Shown: positions 33,055-45,273 of the stretch, piece after piece | Position numbering within the stretch: position 1 is the first letter of the stretch | Layout: every line of letters begins with the position of its first letter | Assembly: GCA_023101725.1 (NCBI GenBank) | Contig: JALJCO010010304.1 | Span: forward strand, 310,001-374,000 | Reading direction: 5' to 3' | DNA from: Atherinomorus stipes | Lineage: Eukaryota > Chordata > Actinopteri > Atheriniformes > Atherinidae | Length of the DNA stretch: 64,000 bases | The notes under the pieces: model-generated | The model's input: only the letters and a program-made list of their open reading frames with translations | The model's database searches: none | Told to the model about the DNA's origin: nothing | Made by a program: the position numbers and the translations under genes

Positions 33055-33335
33055 TGTTACGACCCCGGCTCAAGAGCCGTAACAAGAAGGGAGGACACAA
33101 CAACAAATAAGTTTTAAACCCTTAAAACGGGCATTTATTTAGGAAGACCATGGCGGAGGATCCCAGCAGCAGGCCAGGCGCGATGGCGTGTGCCCAGCAG
33201 CTGCCAACAAAAGAGAGAGCCAGAAAAGGTCCTGGCGGAAGCCCTTATATAGCATCCGGGTCAGAGCTCCACCTGGACGCAACCAGACCTCAAGAAAAGA
33301 ACAAGATTATTAACAAAGGCCATCAAGCCGTCACA
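33055..33335 (-). repeat. TRIM 5' LTR
   Basis: On the minus strand this is the upstream LTR. It starts TGTGACGGCTTGATGG and ends at 33055 with TCGTAACA. It has TATA-like and AAAT-rich segments, but I could not place promoter and polyadenylation signals with confidence. Confidence 0.92.
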
Positions 33336-33896
33336 ATCTGTGTAAATGCTGTGTTAATAGAGTAATGTTACAAATTAAACTAACCTTGTATTTTGTTGCA
33401 TTTTCATTGCACTAAGTTTTACTTCCTGTATTTGGCAGTGGAGTGATATTATCTGCTGCTTCGTGCATGAAGGGATCTGATTATGAGGATATGTCGGATT
33501 TTGAAGACGATTTCTAACTTTTTTCATCAAACTAACTGTCACCATATCTCTATGAACCAGAATACACTGACAAAGGTAGTAACACTACTACCCGGAAGCA
33601 AAGTATATCATTCCACAGCTGGTGAGAAACTAGTTCTCGATATGTAATGCAAAATTTATCATACAAGGCTAATTTTGTTTTTTTAACACACAAGTTTACT
33701 AGTTTAACACGGCTGATTTGCCTCGGATGTTCTGTGGAGTGGATAAGATTGGTTTTAATGACAGGCTAGCAGATTCCTATTGACTCACACTAGCATTAGC
33801 ATCGGCGACCACCTGGAAATAGAATAACGGAATGAAATATGATGAAACTGTCTTCAGTGATAAGTAGTATCCTGGCTTACTTGTAAATGAGGCAAG

Positions 33897-33975
33897 ATTG
33901 GATTAACTGATTAATCCAGGTGTGTCTGGCCATTTGCTGAGATCAGACACACCTGGATTAATCAGTTCATCCAAT
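33897..33975. repeat. Inverted repeat with 32-bp arms
   Basis: The left arm (33897-33928) and right arm (33944-33975) are complementary at 31 of 32 positions, separated by 15 bases. Both carry CTGATTAATCCAGGTGTGTC. It is part of the repeat family also seen at 25205-25365. Confidence 0.93.
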
Positions 33976-34040
33976 CATGAAAGACAGGAAACAAAGGTGC
34001 AGTACTAAGTTTAGGAAGTAGTGGAGCTGTGCATAAAGCC

Positions 34041-35610
34041 TATTAGAAAAGGTCTTGTGTGCAGACATGGAGTGACGAGTGGGAAACTTTCCACTTCCAT
34101 TCCTGGCCAATCCTGAAGTCCGGTTTTCTTCTTCTTCCTGCTGCTTCATCATTGATCAGTGGTTGTATTGGGGAGCGTTGCCCCCTAGCGAGCAGTTGCT
34201 GTAACTACAGTGGTTTAACCAGGCTGTTTGGTCTGCTTCAGTTAGAGCGGTTTAAACACAAACCAGACTAAAAACAGGGGTGAAATTTTTCTTAAATCCC
34301 CACCCAATCTGACCAAGTTCCTGGACTATGCGTTTGGTTATGAGTTTCCTAAATATCCCAGTGGTGCCCCATAATAGATGTTTTCCGTGAACAATTTCAT
34401 TGATTGTTGATTACTGTGCTTGAATCCTTGATAAATATTAGGTGCCTAACACCTGTCCTCTAATACAGGGCAGGGGTGTCCAAAGTGCTCCAAAGTGTCA
34501 TATTGGCATACTTGCATACAAACACAGATACACAGACAGACAAATACACAGAAATACTTATAAGCAAGCAGAATATATATTGTGGGCACATGCACTTTGG
34601 AAACATTGCACAAAGAATACACAGAATATCCTGAATATTATCACAGTCTGTTTTTGTGGAATATACAAGAATAAACCACCTCGTTCTTTGCCTTTTCCAC
34701 TGTATAATGAAGTCCACTATTGCTTAATAAAACATAAAATTCTACATTTTATATTATTAAATATCATACAAAGTAAATATCAAATTTTCATCACATTTGA
34801 ACAAAGAAAGTAGTTTCTGGTCTAGTATATTGCCTTTACTCCACCTCAGTGTGTTAAAGCTTAATTACAGGGTAAGCAGAGTCTGGGAGTAGCATTAGTT
34901 ATGGTTGAAATATTGGCTTTTATGAGGCTGGAACGTCTGAGTGCATGATGTGGCCGTTTCCTGGCAGGAATCCGGAGGTCATTGTGATGGACTGCCATGT
35001 CTTGGAAATGAGCTGATTGTAAATTTAGGAACGACTGTAAAAAGGAAGCTGAATTTAGTAGTTCAACACTAATATTGCAGTGAAACATTGTTGAGTAGAA
35101 GAAAATGAAAGTTTAACACTGAAAGCTACTGACTAATGCAAAATGAAAGCCGCATCAGTATGCTGAGAGCATAACGGGGACCATGTAAGCTCGAACAGTG
35201 CACGAGAATTCTGATGCTGCCTAATTACTTCTTAATCAAAGGTGTAACAAAGATAAAAGTTACAAGTTTCCATCCAAGTCATTAAGCCTTCTCTTGATCT
35301 TGATATTTACACAGATAAATGCATTTGGAGAACACTTAAAGTACAAAGTGTGCCAACGAGCTCTGGGCTGAAGCGCATGAAGGGTAGTTGTTTTTATCTG
35401 GATGTTGTATATCAAGCCAAATGTTCAAAGAGATTGTCTCTTTACTACGCGGTGTTATTTCTAGACTCCAACTGAGCTCTTTTAGAGAGCTTTATAAACA
35501 TGGCTAATAGAGCTAAACACTGCTGAGACCAGTCACGCCGACAACGTGATTTTGTCTTGGAATCAAGCATAGAGGATATTCTCCACTTCGAACAAAGTAT
35601 TGACTCATGG
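34041..35610. other. No recognisable feature
   Basis: No gene or repeat family was recognised. The frames near 34442-34813 are AT-rich and have no motif. Confidence 0.45.
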
Positions 35611-37535
35611 GCCCAAGGCCGGATTATCCGATGGGCATTCTGGGCACAGGCCCAGGGGCCCACGCCCCAGAGGACTAACCGACTATGAATACTACAGAGC
35701 AGCAGCTCTCAGTGGAGACTTTGTAACTAAACTGGTGGACTGGAGCAGAACTCATGAAAGCGGCCCCACCGCCACCTCTCGGTCTGGCTTCCAGTAGCAG
35801 CGCCTTTTTAACTGGATATGCTGCTGGCAAAATAAGGTACGTTAGCTAACGTTCTTACAATGACCGTAACTCTTTGACCTCTTACGCAATTGACGTAATT
35901 TCAGCAGATTCTTAAAGCTGAGAAGCGCAGCTTTGCGCTGATATGCAGCACATTACGGTAAAGACACCGGCGTGTGCGCTGTGTTCAGCTGTGCAGCGAT
36001 GAGAAAAACGATCAGTGGTAAATAATAGCGTCTTTCTGGAAGTTTGTTGTGTCGTTTGCACATATTATATCATAAAGTGAAGGAAAAAAGATGAGGCAAT
36101 CTAGACAAATACACAATTTTGTCACCCTGTGATAGAAAATAAAGTTTATCTTATTTTATCAGGAAGAAGAGAGCTCCTGCTGGATTTGTGGATGAGGATG
36201 AGGATGAGCAGCAGTTGTACACTAGATATTTATTCTTACATTATGTAACACCATTTATTTTCAATAGCTGGGGCAATTTTTCTTATTGGCTTTAACTAAA
36301 ACTGCTGTATAATTTTCTATTTATGACTTTACTGTCTTATGTATCACTTTAATTTTTATTATCAAACCTAAAAATAATCTTGGGGCAGAAGAATTCGCAC
36401 AAAAAATATTTGTGGGAGATTTATTAGATTAATTATTGAGCTTTATTAATTTAAAAAAGAGAAAATGGACCAGGTGGACTGTAACTATTAAACTGGTAAG
36501 AGCAGGTTTATCTAATGAGGACAAGTTTTCTGCATGTTGATGAGAAAAGACAAGAAAAACTAAACAGACAGGTTGATGGTGCACATACAGAAGCTCATTC
36601 ATCTCTGAGCAGCTCAGTCCGTCGTCCTGCTGAGTTTGTGGCTGTCATCATGTTGAAGATCAAACAGAGAACTTTGACTATATCAGGTGAAAGCTTATCC
36701 ATCAAGCTAGGAATACTGAGTTATAGCATTTATAGAAAATAAATGACTCCAGTTCTTCCTGAAGTCAATAATCATCTCTCATGTTGTGTTTGTGTTGAAG
36801 ATGAGCTGATTGTTTCTGCACCATCTCACCAAGTGACCAACCAGAAATGGTGAGAGTACAGTGCCTTGTGGTGCTCCAGTGCTGCTGACCTCCATCTCAG
36901 ACACACTGTGGTCTGTTTGGTAGCTGCTCAGAGATCCAGGTGGTGGAGGAGGAATCCACCAGGAACTGATGGAGCTTCTCACATACTGGAACAAAGCAGC
37001 TGAATCGTATTAAAAACACTTTAGAAATCAAAGAACATGACCCTCAAAGTGCTGCCTGATTGGTCCAGATGAGAGTGAGATCTCTGAAGCAGGTAGATGA
37101 TGGTGCTTTCAACCTTAAGAACATTATGATATGCAGACTGGAACGGATCCTGAGATGGTGACTGCTTACTGAGGTGAACCAATGACAGTTTCTGCAGGAC
37201 TTTCATGATGTGACATGTGAGGACAGCTGGTCTGTAGTCATCTGGCTCTGATAGTTTATAAAGACATAAGAGGAGGACAGAGAAAGAAAGAGATAGGAAG
37301 AAGACAAAAAAGATGCAAAGAAACTCCAGATATTTACATGCGCTATAGTTTGATCGCAGTGTAGTGTTTTCATGTTGTTGCTGCCGGCTGAGAAATGTTG
37401 TTTTACAATAATGCGATGTGAAATCTGAATGATGGACATCATATATGGTGTCCTTTTGGTTGTGATTGGAGGGGCCCTTCAAGACTTTGTGCCCAGGGGC
37501 TCCTGCTTCCTTAATCCGGGCTTGCATGGGCCTTG
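35611..37535. mobile_element. Possible TIR element bounded by GGCCC-rich inverted ends
   Basis: The left end reads GGCCCAAGGCCGGATTATCC and later CCCAGGGGCCC. The inverted right end (near 37470-37535) reads GGCCCATGCAAGCCCGGATT and later AGCCCCTGGGC. The order of these motifs is the same, suggesting diverged inverted ends of one element. Target duplication was not found. The inside holds a LINE fragment. Confidence 0.35.
36780..37260 (-). pseudogene. LINE reverse transcriptase fragment, antisense
   Basis: The minus strand encodes PDDYRPAVLTCHIMKVLQK, SQDPFQSAYHNV, YLLQRSHSHLDQSGS and RVMFFDF, then after a frame change STGAPQGTVLSPF. These correspond to the YRP, Q-AY, FFDF and APQG blocks of a non-LTR retrotransposon RT that differs from the L2 family here. 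The final YADD box is not visible, so the 3' part is lost. Frame breaks and stops show that it is dead. Confidence 0.8.
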
Positions 37536-40056
37536 TGTCTGTATCCCCTTTAAGTTCTGGTTATATAACACTAATGAGGCTTCAGTTCAGCGGTTCCAGA
37601 GAAGAACTTCCAGTTCAACACAAGATCCAGTCTCTACAAAGTCTTCCATGTTATTTCCACTAACTCGCATCACGTGTGGCATCACTTACTCCAAAGGATC
37701 CAGACGGACGGCTCCTCATGTCTTCATTATTCAGTAACGTTTGCATAGCCACGCGGTGCATGTCTTCTTTTAGGTCATCTTGTTCACCTCAGTGGTATAC
37801 ACATTAACATGGAATCCAGCAGTCAGGGAACATGGGTACTAAAGAGGAGGAGAGTTGACTGCAGAGAAAAGGAACCGGTCGTTTGTAGTGACATGCGGAA
37901 CAAGCTGGTTCACTGAGGGAAAATTCATATTATCACCAACACGAACAAAATGTAATGACGTCAAACATCCTCAACAAGAGGAACTTCGACAAGACATATC
38001 CTAATGAGGAATGAGAACAAAAATCAGACATTTTAATCTTTTAAAGGCTCAGCAGGCAGTACATTGTTAGACAAACCATGTGTCAGTGTGTTGATTCCAC
38101 CCCCCACACTCCTCTTCCTTTTCTTCTATTTATTCCCTCTGAGCCCCTGCGGTGTGTTTTAACGAGGTTGTCGCTTTCTGAAGACTTTGCCCATCACATA
38201 GGATCAGAGCAGACACAGGCTGTAAAGCCCACCTTCCAGACACAGAGGTATCAGCCATCAGCAGCACACACACTTCAAGGTACTGTGATGAATATGCACA
38301 AATATGAGCCATGAAATTGTTGTGCACGGATGCATTTGAAATCGTTTAAATCAATATATCCTGCATTTGAACCCTAAGCCCATTTTTCTCTAAATTAAAT
38401 ACTCCAATTAAAATGAGTGTGTCTGCAGCCACAAGGCCTATTTGAATAAATTTGGTGTCAAATTAAAGAAAACACTTGAGAGATTTAAGGAGATGTGTAA
38501 TAAGTATATTTGTTACTGCTGAGGATTAAATGAAGACGACACAGCAAAATTTCAAACTTCTCCTTTAAAAAAAACACATTTGCAGCATCAGCAACTCTTT
38601 GAAATGATGCTTTAGAAGCTATTAATCTCTTTCAATCCAAAGTACAATATGTTGACATTGTTTCTGAAGCAAAGCAGAACAGAATTACAGTGTTTTTCTT
38701 GACACAAAGTTCAGGCGAGGTTTCCAAAATGGCAATTTTGGCACAGTTGGCAATGTTATCGTCCATCATGCCACTTCATTAATATTCTTCCATAATAAAT
38801 ATCTTATCTCCTTCGAAGCATCACCATACCTGGTTGTGTGTGGTTACGCAGGCCCATAACTCCACAACTGATTGGTTGATTTTGGTAAATGAGACATCAA
38901 TCAATTCATTAAAGCCAGTAGAATGTGTCTTGACCCCGCTGGGAAAGATTGACAGGACTTTCAACCAATCAGAGCCGGCAGAAGGTTGTCATTCAGAATT
39001 GGCTGGTACCTGCAGTGGTGGATTGTAAAGCCTTCTTCTGCGTCCTAAAGACCTGCGGCTCCACCCAAAATGTTTTTTGTGTTGCCCCAGAGATTATTTT
39101 AAAACAACCATGTGGATTTAACGGCAAAAAATATTTTTCACAGAGAAACAGCAAAGGTAAGAGAAATGTTTAAAACTAGCTTGTGGCTGAGCGATTTCTG
39201 CTGTTGCTGCTTATCGGCTTCGATCTCTGTAAGGCTTTGGTGTAGAGGACTGTGGAGCACATGTTTGGATTCTACAGAGTCTCTGCTTTCATTTGATATG
39301 TAATTTGTGCCGGTCTGATGCAGGGCTGTGGCTGTGGAGACAGAAATGTTGTACATAAGTTGCTATTATGCTGTGTATTTACGTTTTACATTTTTTATTT
39401 CATTTGGATATGACTTTAGTTGTTTTGCACATTTTTAAAAGGTTTGTGCTAGCTTGTTGCCTAGCTTCTGCAGCTTAATTTGATGTGCCACATTGCAATA
39501 ATCTCTGTCATTAACACCTAATCTACCAACTGCCTAAATAATTTGGTTCCATAACCAATATGTCCAACTGCCGAGGTATGTCGACTTTTGGAATTTTTAG
39601 GAGTATTAATGCCTCGTCAAGTCGGCTTATATTATGCAAATAAGTCCCGTAACAGCAAGCAGCGTGTTCTTGCAGACAGAGTCCAGCCGTAATCAGCATG
39701 TAATACACGTATTCAGCTCGAGTCATAATGATCCTTTCACTCTCTCAGATCAGATGTACAAAATGATTTATGATAAAGTGTGGGCATCTCACATCTCAGC
39801 ATTAGATAACACATGTCCTCCACACTCGTGCAATCAGCTGTTCGACCACATGGAGCCCTTCCGTGTCTCGTTCTAAAGAGCCCAAATAAAGCATTCTATA
39901 ATAAATAATAAAACCATCCTCTTTTGTCGGACTTGTCTAAAATAAAAAGCGGAAATATTTTGAACAGAGAGTTTCACACGCGACACATCAGGAATTACAC
40001 GGGCTGCCCACGATTGCAGAGAGTCTGGGGAAAATCAACAATGAGAGAACATGGTT
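37536..40056. other. No recognisable feature
   Basis: No gene or repeat family could be supported. Scattered short ORFs carry no motif. Confidence 0.4.
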
Positions 40057-40130
40057 GTTTAGTACAGTGGGTAGAGCAACCGGCTGCTGAGCTGAAGATT
40101 GTGGGATTGTTCCCAGGTGTGGTTGACATT
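40057..40130 (+). repeat. tRNA-like segment (SINE head or tRNA pseudogene)
   Basis: TAGTACAGTGGGTAGAGC resembles a pol III A-box region, and GGGATTGTTCCCAG about 40 bases later is a degenerate B-box region. It is not an intact tRNA gene. It may be the remnant of a SINE head. Confidence 0.35.
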
Positions 40131-40620
40131 ATGCGTGTTGTCAATGTTTTTTTGTTTTTTTTTAATTCACGCGATATGATGTGACAAATAGGGGATAATC
40201 ACGCTTCCGTGTTCCGAACTACCGGTTTTAAACAGTTAGACGGCCCACTTCCGGTCCAGTTCAATGTCCCTGCTTTACTTCGTAGATAATGTGAATAAAC
40301 GCCAACCCTACTGAAATTTTCACGGATTCCAGACTGAAGTGATACTAAGGAGGAAGTGGATCAAAGCGATTCTCCAGAGTGAAGGGCCGAACTTTATAAT
40401 AAAACAACGTAGCATGTTTGTTTGCAGCCGGTGGGGCACAACACCGGCATGCTAGCATTAGCCAGCTAGCTAACCTACAACTACAAATCATCTCTGCTGA
40501 ATGATGCATTCATGAACTCTGTAACAGCAACCTTCCAGTTACAGCATTCAGTGTTAATCATAACAAATAATCATAAGCAGATACATTCTGTCAAGTCATG
40601 TTGCGTTTCCAAACTGATAA

Positions 40621-40648
40621 AAAAAAAAAAAAGAGAGAGAGAGAGAAA
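40621..40648. repeat. A-run and (GA)n microsatellite
   Basis: Thirteen A residues (following the A at the end of the previous stretch) run into about seven GA units. Confidence 0.95.
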
Positions 40649-40727
40649 ACACAGCAGACAGAAAAAGGATTGTATAATCCCTGAAAAAACTTGCTTCATT
40701 CCATGAAGTAGTGCTAAATATTCTTAA

Positions 40728-41457
40728 AGGAGTCATCACTCAGAAATCCCACTTTTTCACGTTAAAACATGTGTATTGGAACAGGACCTCAGTTATAATG
40801 TGCCAGAAACTCCGCAAAGTGAAAGTAACTTCGTCTTTGAGTGCGGGCTCTCTCTTCTCACCAGAATCGGCCACAAGCACGCGCTCTCCACAGTACGCGG
40901 TTTGGATTTCTTTCTCCGAATAACGTGAACGAGAGAGGCTGCTAGCTGCTAAGCTAGCCTCTTTAGCGCCACCTGAAGGCAGCTGATTACCTGCCACGGA
41001 GTCGTTATAATCAGCTGTTATGACGTGAACTAGAGAGGCTGCGAGCGAGCTGCTAAGCTAGATTCTTTAGCACCATCTGAAGGCAGCTGATAACCTGCCA
41101 CGGAGTAGACCAGCTTTGTCAGAAAGGACGCCGGCGACAAGGAGGAGGAGGAGGGGGAAGAATGCCATGCTGAGTTGCCTCGGCAGAAATTTAGCAGTTT
41201 TCAGTGCTTTAACAGGAGGGACAGCTTTACCAGGCACCAGTGGATTATATTTATCAGTGAGGATGTGTGATTGCTACGTGAACGTGCTTACAGACAGGTC
41301 TAACTCTCGTACACATTCTCGCGACAAACAATAGTTGGGGATTAAAAGAGGTTAAAATGAGCTCATTAAATTTTCCTCCCACCCAACTAGAAATAAAAAT
41401 TCATTTGAAGATAATTTAAGAACAATTGTGTATGTAAAACGGCAGGTTATGACACCT
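40728..41457. mobile_element. TTAA-flanked non-autonomous DNA element, family B
   Basis: Flanked by TTAA at 40724-40727 and 41458-41461. The left end AGGAGTCAT and the inverted right end AGGTGTCAT match at eight of nine bases. A duplicated internal segment occurs at about 40921-41010 and 41022-41106. No transposase frame is visible. Confidence 0.65.
40921..41106. repeat. Internal tandem duplication, units about 85-100 bp
   Basis: Both units carry ACGTGAAC, GAGAGGCTGC, GCTGCTAAGCTAG, CTGAAGGCAGCTGAT and ACCTGCCACGGAGT in the same order with small differences. Confidence 0.88.
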
Positions 41458-41461
41458 TTAA

Positions 41462-42074
41462 AATTCATATTTAAGGTGAGGTGCTGACATTATAAAACGT
41501 GATTTTAAAGGTGGTATCAGCTGTGCGCGTTCCCGCGACGTGCTCGTTCTCACAAGCAAGTGAAGAAGAGTGCGAGTATTTCCACCTTCATCTCCTCCTC
41601 CTCTCCTCTTCATCTCCTCAGTAGAGTTTAAAACTGATATCTGTGTCTGAGTTTCAGCCGGTTGACGTGTTTTCAGACGCGTGCTCTGTCTGAGGCGCCA
41701 TACGCACTCATCCCGTGGACGTACGCGTCTGTGGGCATCACAGAGAAACTCAGAGAGCAGCTATGACATGCTGTTATGTAAATCTGATAACATCAGTTAT
41801 ATTTAGTTTTTAGTCCAAGAGCTCAATATAAACCTGTTCTAGAGGAAATTAGATTTTTAAACCACTTTGTGAGCTGGTGCTGGACAGAAAACCAGATCAA
41901 TGAACCTGACTTGTATTCGGTGCTGGGTCTGGTAGGGCGGCGCCCTGCCTATATAATGTTAGAGAAAACACTGGGTTGGGTATGTAGTATGTACTCCGCT
42001 GTGATGTTAAAGTTTAGTGAACTTGTTGATAAAACACAAGACAGTTAATATTTGTGAAATTTTTCTCCATTACT
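41462..42074. other. No recognisable feature
   Basis: No gene or repeat family was recognised between the family B element and the hAT-like end near 42075. Confidence 0.4.
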
Positions 42075-42157
42075 GTACCGAGGAAAAACCGAACCATGAC
42101 CTGTGTACCGAGGTACATACCGAACCGTGATTTTTGTGGACCGTTACAGCCCCAGTA
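42075..42157. mobile_element. hAT-like terminus fragment
   Basis: The series TACCGAGG...ACCGAACC...GGTACATACCGAACCGTG and the end GACCGTTACAGCCCCA resemble the common TAGGGGTGTAACGGT-type hAT terminus in inverse. The other end was not found, so it is a truncated copy. Confidence 0.5.
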
Positions 42158-43724
42158 ACCGTGTTCCAAGTTTTATTCATTGCACAATGTTGCATGCTCC
42201 TTGAGTTTGGCCTTCAATGCTTCAGTGATGTCCCATAAAACACAAGCAAACATGGCCAAATTCAAAGAACATTGGTCCCTACAAATGCCAAGTAATCTGC
42301 ATGAGCTAAACATCAGTCTGCTCAGAGCACTGAATCATTGCAGGAACCATTAATTCTTTGGAGCAACTTTTAATTGCATGCTGCTTAGCTCACATTTTTC
42401 CCGTGGGAGTCTGCGTACCTCCACCGTGGCGAAACTCCCTGTGGACGCTTTCTGTAACGACACAAATGAATCCAAAAATACAACAAACCCACAGCAGACA
42501 GTGGACACGTTAAAAACAACAGATCCACTGTCAAGGCAAAAGCTCTTTCATATGATTTGCTCAATAAAAAAAATAAATCTAAGCACAATCATTGTTCTTT
42601 TTTTTTTTTTTTTTAGTTCTGCAATTTAAAGAGGATGAATACACAGTAATAAATATTTATTGAAGAGTTTTGTCAGTATTGTCTGCTGTTCATTTAAATG
42701 CGGCTGTATTGATGTGTGATGTGGTAAATGCAGCAAAGCAATCAAATGTGGTTATTTATTTCTTCACAGAAATCTATGCAACACTTTGATGAATCAATCA
42801 GTGGTCATTGATTGAAGCCTTTTATCCAGTTTTCCTTTTATTCACTGTGTTAGTGTTTGAGCAGGGAAAATAACCCACACATACACAGAGGTTAGTGTAA
42901 AGTAAGGAAAATGATTGTCAGATATAAATATGAATGATATAGCATCTGAAAATCTCCCCTGGAGGACCTCTGCAGACGATCCCCCTCATGCTCGGGTCTG
43001 GAACCTTTTTGTATAGTATCTTCACTGTTCCTTTGACTGGACATTTGTGACCAGACATTTCTGATGCCGTTTCTCAGGGTTTGTGTTAAACTGGAGCTTT
43101 TGGTGGAGCCTTATTTTCAGGCTTTAACGTGCCTTACCGCTTCACATGCACACACACACATCAGAGCGCAGCACCACAGTCAAAAACAGGGTTACTGCCT
43201 AAACCTTTACAACGTAATTCTCTTTTTAGCTTTTAGAATTTTACAACACGTTTATATGGAAGAGAATCAGGGCCACTGAAGAAAAAATACAACCACAATT
43301 CTGATTTTTTTTTCAGAAATTTTTTTTTGGGGGGGGGGGGGGCATTTTTTTAAATGTTCAAAAGTTATGTTAATTTTTTAATTTCATGAAAACACCTACA
43401 ACTGCAAAATAAACTTGTTTTCATGAGAAAATGCCAGATATGGAATTTCAAAAAATAAATGTGGCAACTTCACAGTTAAATTTCCCTGTTATCGGGGCAT
43501 CAATTTTGGTATCCATAAAAATTATTTTAGGGTATTTGTTTTACTCGTACCCCACAGTTTGGGAAAGGGTGGTGAGGCTATGACACCCCCTCTCAAACCA
43601 GTGGTATCACCAAAGCTATAACACGTTGTAGGGACACTCTGTCCTGATTCTGTCTTTTCTCTTAAATTTTTATTGTGTTTTAGACGTATCGGCTCGGGAC
43701 TCAGTATCAGCTGATTCTCAAAAT
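42158..43724. other. No recognisable feature except homopolymers
   Basis: A T run (about 17) lies near 42598-42615, and a T run followed by about 14 G lies near 43320-43342. No gene or repeat family was recognised. Confidence 0.45.
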
Positions 43725-44091
43725 TAGGGGTGTAACAATACATCAATACAGATCAATGTTATCGATTCTAAATTGATCTAAAATACCAAAAATGTATATC
43801 AAACCCACTTTATTCTGAAAATGGCTTCTTTTGAAGTTCCTCTGACAACAGTTTCACAACAACATGCATGTGTATTTTGTACTGCTATGTACTTTCAAGT
43901 AGGAGCTGTTATGTTTAATAGACAACAACCTTGTTTATTGGTGGTAATACAGTTTCATATTGTTTTATATTGATTGGTGAATCCTAAATCAAATTGATTT
44001 GAATCCCTATTGTGACTGAATTTGAAATATCGACAAACACTGAGTCGATATCCACTGTATCAATACAATAACGTATCGTGACCAACCCCTT
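43725..44091. mobile_element. hAT-like MITE
   Basis: The left end TAGGGGTGTAACAATACATC and the inverted right end AGGGGTTGGTCACGATACGT share the outer bases and alternating ATC/GAT-rich interior typical of the TAGGGGTG hAT-type MITEs. An 8-bp duplication was not seen, so the border is approximate. Confidence 0.5.
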
Positions 44092-45269
44092 TACTCACAA
44101 CCAAATAAATCGGGGGCAAAAAAACAAAATAAAAACAAACGCTGATCAGGACATCTCTAATTTCTTTAACTATTGATAAAGATTAACATGAGAAGCTTCT
44201 GAACAACCAGTTTCATCTCAATGAGCCGTAAGTCATACGGTTTTTGTTTCTGTTAAACTTGAATAACTTCTATTCACACATATTGTTAAAAGTGGAGCTC
44301 CCTGTCCTCTTAGCAGTCAGATTCCTCATGATTAATAATTTTTGGGTCATCATCATTCTCAGGGGAGGACAGACTTGCTGCTTAAAGGCAGAATATTTCA
44401 GTTTGGAAGCAGAGCCTGCATTTGCAGGTTTTGCTTCACATTTCTGTAAAGCTCTTATTTTATTTTATTTTTGCCTTTAGTTGACATTTATAGGAAATTC
44501 TGTGACTTGTGGCTGAACAGTTTGCTTGGAGACACATTGACAAGCAGGAACTCCTTCGTAATTACCAGCCTCATGTTTATCCTGACGATCCAGCTCTCTG
44601 CTTCTCCGTCTGAAAAATAAGGTCGTTTCAAACATTTGACTATTTCACCCTTCAGTCTTTTACACATGAATTTATTTGTGCTTGTTGTCGTCTAATCATT
44701 CCAGTCAGAGATCACACGAGCTCAACACAGGTTTGATAGCAATGCTGGCCTCGCCACCATTTTCTGATTCCTGGGTTGACATTTTCTGCCCATATGATTG
44801 GTTGTCTAAAGTGTTTATAGTAGTTTAGGGGTCGTTAAAGTTGAAGCTCAGAGATTTGCTGTACAAAGAAGATGGAGCTCTCTGAAAAGCTGGCAGCAGC
44901 ATAACACTGTTTACTTGGTAAAAATATGAGAATAAATATGATGAGAAACGGTGATGCTCCTGTAACTTCAGGAGCGGATACGTAGGAAGAGCTGCTGGTG
45001 GAGTGCAGATTGCATTTTACTGCTTTATGAATCTGCAGGTTTAATGTCTCAGAGTAGACTGATGAAATGCAATGCTTGGTGTTACAGTGGATAAGACAGG
45101 TGTCAAACGTATGGCCCGGGGCCCAAAACCGGCTCTCCAGAGTCTGTTCTAGCTGGTGGAAAGAATTTGGTAAATGGTAAAAAGACAGTTTACACTCACT
45201 GCATTGTTTTCTTAACACATTTCAAAAGCAGAAGGATAACATGTTCTATTTTTTTCCTGTATTTCTGAC
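44092..45269. other. No recognisable gene; one possible hAT end
   Basis: CAGGTGTCAAACGTATGGCC at 45099 resembles the CAGGGGTGTCAAACTC-type hAT terminus, but no opposite end or duplication was found. Nothing else was recognised. Confidence 0.35.
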
Positions 45270-45273
45270 TTAA

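Larger units (their letters stand above)
32566..33335 (-). mobile_element. TRIM: miniature LTR retrotransposon with no coding capacity
   Basis: Two 281-bp direct repeats (32566-32846, 33055-33335) flank a 208-bp interior, and ATCTG is duplicated at 32561-32565 and 33336-33340. On the minus strand each repeat starts TGTGACGGCTTG and ends TCGTAACA, giving TG...CA ends. Two bases after the 5' LTR is TGGGGGCTCGTCC, which matches the primer site for tRNA-Pro. Before the 3' LTR lies a purine tract GGGTGGGGG. The interior carries no gag or pol. The LTRs differ at only about four or five positions, so the insertion is fairly recent. It must use proteins from another retroelement. Confidence 0.93.
32301..34040. 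mobile_element. Composite foldback element
   Basis: The outer arms are inverse of each other: GCACAGCTCCACTACTTCCT near 32310 and its complement near 34015-34034. Inside are longer inverted arms, 32365-32552 and 33708-33890, about 185 bp with high identity (sharing ACTTATCACTGAAGAC and ATTTCATTCCGTTATTCT). The left junction GAACTTAAAGGGGAAG suggests a TTAA-type element whose right terminus is missing. A TRIM (32566-33335) is inserted in the central loop. The nesting order is inferred; the inverted repeats are read directly. Confidence 0.75.

Noticed and set aside
40057..40130. Functional tRNA gene
   Set aside because: The B box is degenerate and a cloverleaf cannot be completed, so it is reported only as a tRNA-like segment.
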